In this document: positions 38,142 through 39,809 of the stretch, piece by piece
Layout of the letters: each line of letters begins with the position of its first letter
Position numbering within the stretch: position 1 is the stretch's first letter
Source: Rhodocyclaceae bacterium
GTDB taxonomy: Bacteria > Pseudomonadota > Gammaproteobacteria > Burkholderiales > Rhodocyclaceae
Assembly (NCBI GenBank): GCA_030680085.1
Contig: JAUXWU010000118.1
Coordinates: forward strand, 1-39,809
Direction: 5' to 3'
DNA: 39,809 nucleotides
Program-made: the position numbers and the translations under genes
Notes under the pieces: generated by a model
What the model saw: only the letters and a program-made list of their open reading frames with translations
Databases searched by the model: none
Told to the model about the DNA's origin: nothing

Positions 38142-38248
38142 ATTGAACTCCGTTCAGTTTGTGGGTGGGTTTGCGAATTTCGCTGATCAGTCGCCTTGCT
38201 CAAGGTACGCTTCGAGCGCGTTGATTGCCGATGGTGATGACGGCTTCA

Positions 38249-38348
38249 AGTGTAGCGGAGGCGCCGTCCCCGTGGTGGCGCGCCGGCTAGCGCCGTCCCC
38301 ATGCTGGCGGCGCGCCGGCTATCGCCGTCCCGCCAGCGCCGACTTTCC
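38249..38348 (+). repeat. Compound tandem array of three dispersed-repeat units (copy H)
   Basis: GCGCCGTCCCCGTGGTGGCGCGCCGGCTA / GCGCCGTCCCCATGCTGGCGGCGCGCCGGCTAT / CGCCGTCCCGCCAGCGCCGACTTTCC. Confidence 0.88.
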
Positions 38349-38387
38349 GTGATAATCCCCACGTCTTTCACCACGGAGCCAACCACC

Positions 38388-39299
38388 ATGCGCCAATTTC
38401 TCCTGCTCTTCTTCGCCGCTGCCCTTGCCGGAACAGCCGGCGCCGGCGACACGCCCGTTTCACCCATTGCGCCGAAAGTGGCCGACCCGGTCGCCATCGC
38501 GGCGGCGGTGCAGGAACTCGGCGGCATCAACGGCATTGCGCTGGCCTGTGGCCAGAAGGAGGTGGTGGCCCGCGCCAAAACACTGATGATCATGCGCGTG
38601 CCGAAAACGCGCGAATACGGCGAGATCTTCGAGAAGGCGACCAATGACGGTTTCCTGGCCCAGTCGGCGGGCAAGGCCTCCTGCCCCAGCCGCGCCAGCG
38701 TCGCGGCGCGGCTGGAAACCGCGGCACGGCCGCTGCCGGCGGCGCCCAGCCACCAGGCAATCACCGAAACCGCCGCGCCCGCGGTCGGCGTCAATCCGCG
38801 TTACCTGCTGCAAGACACCCAGGGCCGCGCCTTCATGGACAGCGACTTTCGCGGCCGCTTCCAGTTGATTACCTTTGGCTACACCTTCTGTCCCGACATC
38901 TGCCCGACCACGCTGATCGAGATGGCCGAGGTGCTCAAGCTGCTGGGCGCCGACGCGGCGCGACTCCAGCCCATTTTCGTCTCGGTCGATCCCGAGCGCG
39001 ACACGCTCGATGTGCTGCGGAGCTACACCGGCTTTTTCGACCAGCGCATCCTCGGCGCCACCGCTTCGCCGGAACTGGTGCGCCGCGCCGCCGACAACTT
39101 CAAGGTGCGCTACGAAAAGGTCCAGGAGACAGGCGCCGCGCCCCTGCAGTACGCGGTCGACCACTCGGCCGGCATGTACCTGCTCGGCCCCGGCGGCGAG
39201 TTCATCACCAAGTTCAGCTACGCCACGCCGGTCGCCGACGTGGCGACGCGCATCCGCGCGCACATGGCGCAGGCGCCGACGACCCCGGCCGGAAATTGA
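38388..39299 (+). CDS. SCO1/SenC-family protein with extra N-terminal Cys-containing domain
   Basis: FGYTFCPDICPTTLIEMAEVLKLLG..., VDPERDTLDVLRSY; ~100 aa N-terminal extension. Confidence 0.92.
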   Translation: MRQFLLLFFAAALAGTAGAGDTPVSPIAPKVADPVAIAAAVQELGGINGIALACGQKEVVARAKTLMIMRVPKTREYGEIFEKATNDGFLAQSAGKASCPSRASVAARLETAARPLPAAPSHQAITETAAPAVGVNPRYLLQDTQGRAFMDSDFRGRFQLITFGYTFCPDICPTTLIEMAEVLKLLGADAARLQPIFVSVDPERDTLDVLRSYTGFFDQRILGATASPELVRRAADNFKVRYEKVQETGAAPLQYAVDHSAGMYLLGPGGEFITKFSYATPVADVATRIRAHMAQAPTTPAGN

Positions 39300-39355
39300 C
39301 AGAGGTCAAGGCCATCCGACCGGCAGGGGACTACTGTGTGCGTCAAATTGCCGCA

Positions 39356-39370
39356 GCGGCGTTTTGCCGC
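39356..39370. promoter_or_regulatory. RegR/RegA-box-like site GCGGCGTTTTGCCGC
   Basis: Fits GNGRCRTTNNGNCGC at every defined position; 67 bp upstream of the nosZ ATG. Confidence 0.6.
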
Positions 39371-39437
39371 ATGGCGACTGTAGTTGGACAAGTGGTGGGA
39401 CAAGTGGCACAACACACAGTGTTTATCGGAGGATGTT

Positions 39438-39809
39438 ATGAATAAATTTTCAGTGCGGACCGTCGCGCTATTTCTGGCGGCGGGACTCGGACTTGCGGCG
39501 GCCGGCGCGGCCTGGTCGCAGGAATCTTTGCAAGACGTGATGAAGCGGCGCGGCCTGAGCCAGCAGGACCTGCTGGCGGCGTCCAAGACCTACGTACCCA
39601 CCGGCAAGCGCGACGAGTTCGTCGCCTTCAGTTCCGGCGGCCAGTCGGGTCAGGTCATCGTCTATGGCATTCCCTCGATGCGCATCCTCAAGTACATCGG
39701 CGTGTTCACGCCCGAGCCCTGGCAGGGCTACGGCTTCGACGAGAACTCGAAAGCCGTGCTGCGTCAGGGCAACATCGACGGCAAGGAAATCAACTGGGGC
39801 GACACCCAC
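39438..39809 (+). CDS. nosZ: Nitrous-oxide reductase NosZ, N-terminal part (truncated by the window edge)
   Basis: LQDVMKRRGLSQQDLLAASKTYVPTGKRDEFVAFSSGGQSGQVIVYGIPSMRILKYIGVFTPEPWQGYGFDENSKAVLRQGNIDGKEINWGDTH; Sec-type signal without twin Arg. Confidence 0.92.
   Translation, partial: MNKFSVRTVALFLAAGLGLAAAGAAWSQESLQDVMKRRGLSQQDLLAASKTYVPTGKRDEFVAFSSGGQSGQVIVYGIPSMRILKYIGVFTPEPWQGYGFDENSKAVLRQGNIDGKEINWGDTH

Noticed and set aside
39334-39421. Inverted CTGTGTG ... CACACAG around the nosZ leader as a long hairpin
   Set aside because: Arms are short and ~70 nt apart; easily by chance.

Overview
This is a GC-rich proteobacterial chromosomal window, probably a betaproteobacterium of Rhodocyclaceae type (inferred from gene content and order only). 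From left to right it contains: a partial SSF symporter; a small decayed accessory patch (HigBA toxin-antitoxin, a methyltransferase-like N-terminal stub, a GIY-YIG/T5orf172 remnant); glnA-DUF4124-ntrB-ntrC; a CDF transporter, nadA, a ChaN-PDZ protein, an M1-like peptidase, an EEP-family protein and clsB; gluQ-RS, a thioredoxin and a PfkB kinase; DUF3426-prmA-accC-accB-aroQ; mpl; rpoH with a CIRCE; a Crp/Fnr regulator; a RegB/RegA-type redox two-component pair; and a 12-kb copper/denitrification block. That block holds two NosL-type genes, an OprC-like TonB receptor, a two-component system with an SHP/DHC/cytochrome b operon, a membrane protein with an HPHHHCPFC motif plus an ABC transporter, PCu(A)C, SCO and the start of nosZ. 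Main observations: (1) glnA carries an in-frame TAA in place of the conserved Tyr of GANPYLAF; (2) a ~24-nt dispersed repeat (GCCGTCCCGCCAGCGCCGACTTTT) occurs at least eight times, inside genes in different reading frames and next to stop codons; (3) two 15-bp sites matching the RegR-type consensus GNGRCRTTNNGNCGC lie upstream of nosZ and between nosL and the TonB receptor; (4) four CTTAAG-like hexamers at an exact 11-bp period lie upstream of the SHP/DHC/b561/two-component operon; (5) the TonB receptor has a CxxxM plus HxM pair as in the copper receptor OprC; (6) a second, longer repeat is found at the 3' ends of both ntrC and regA. All comparisons to families come from memory; no database search was run.
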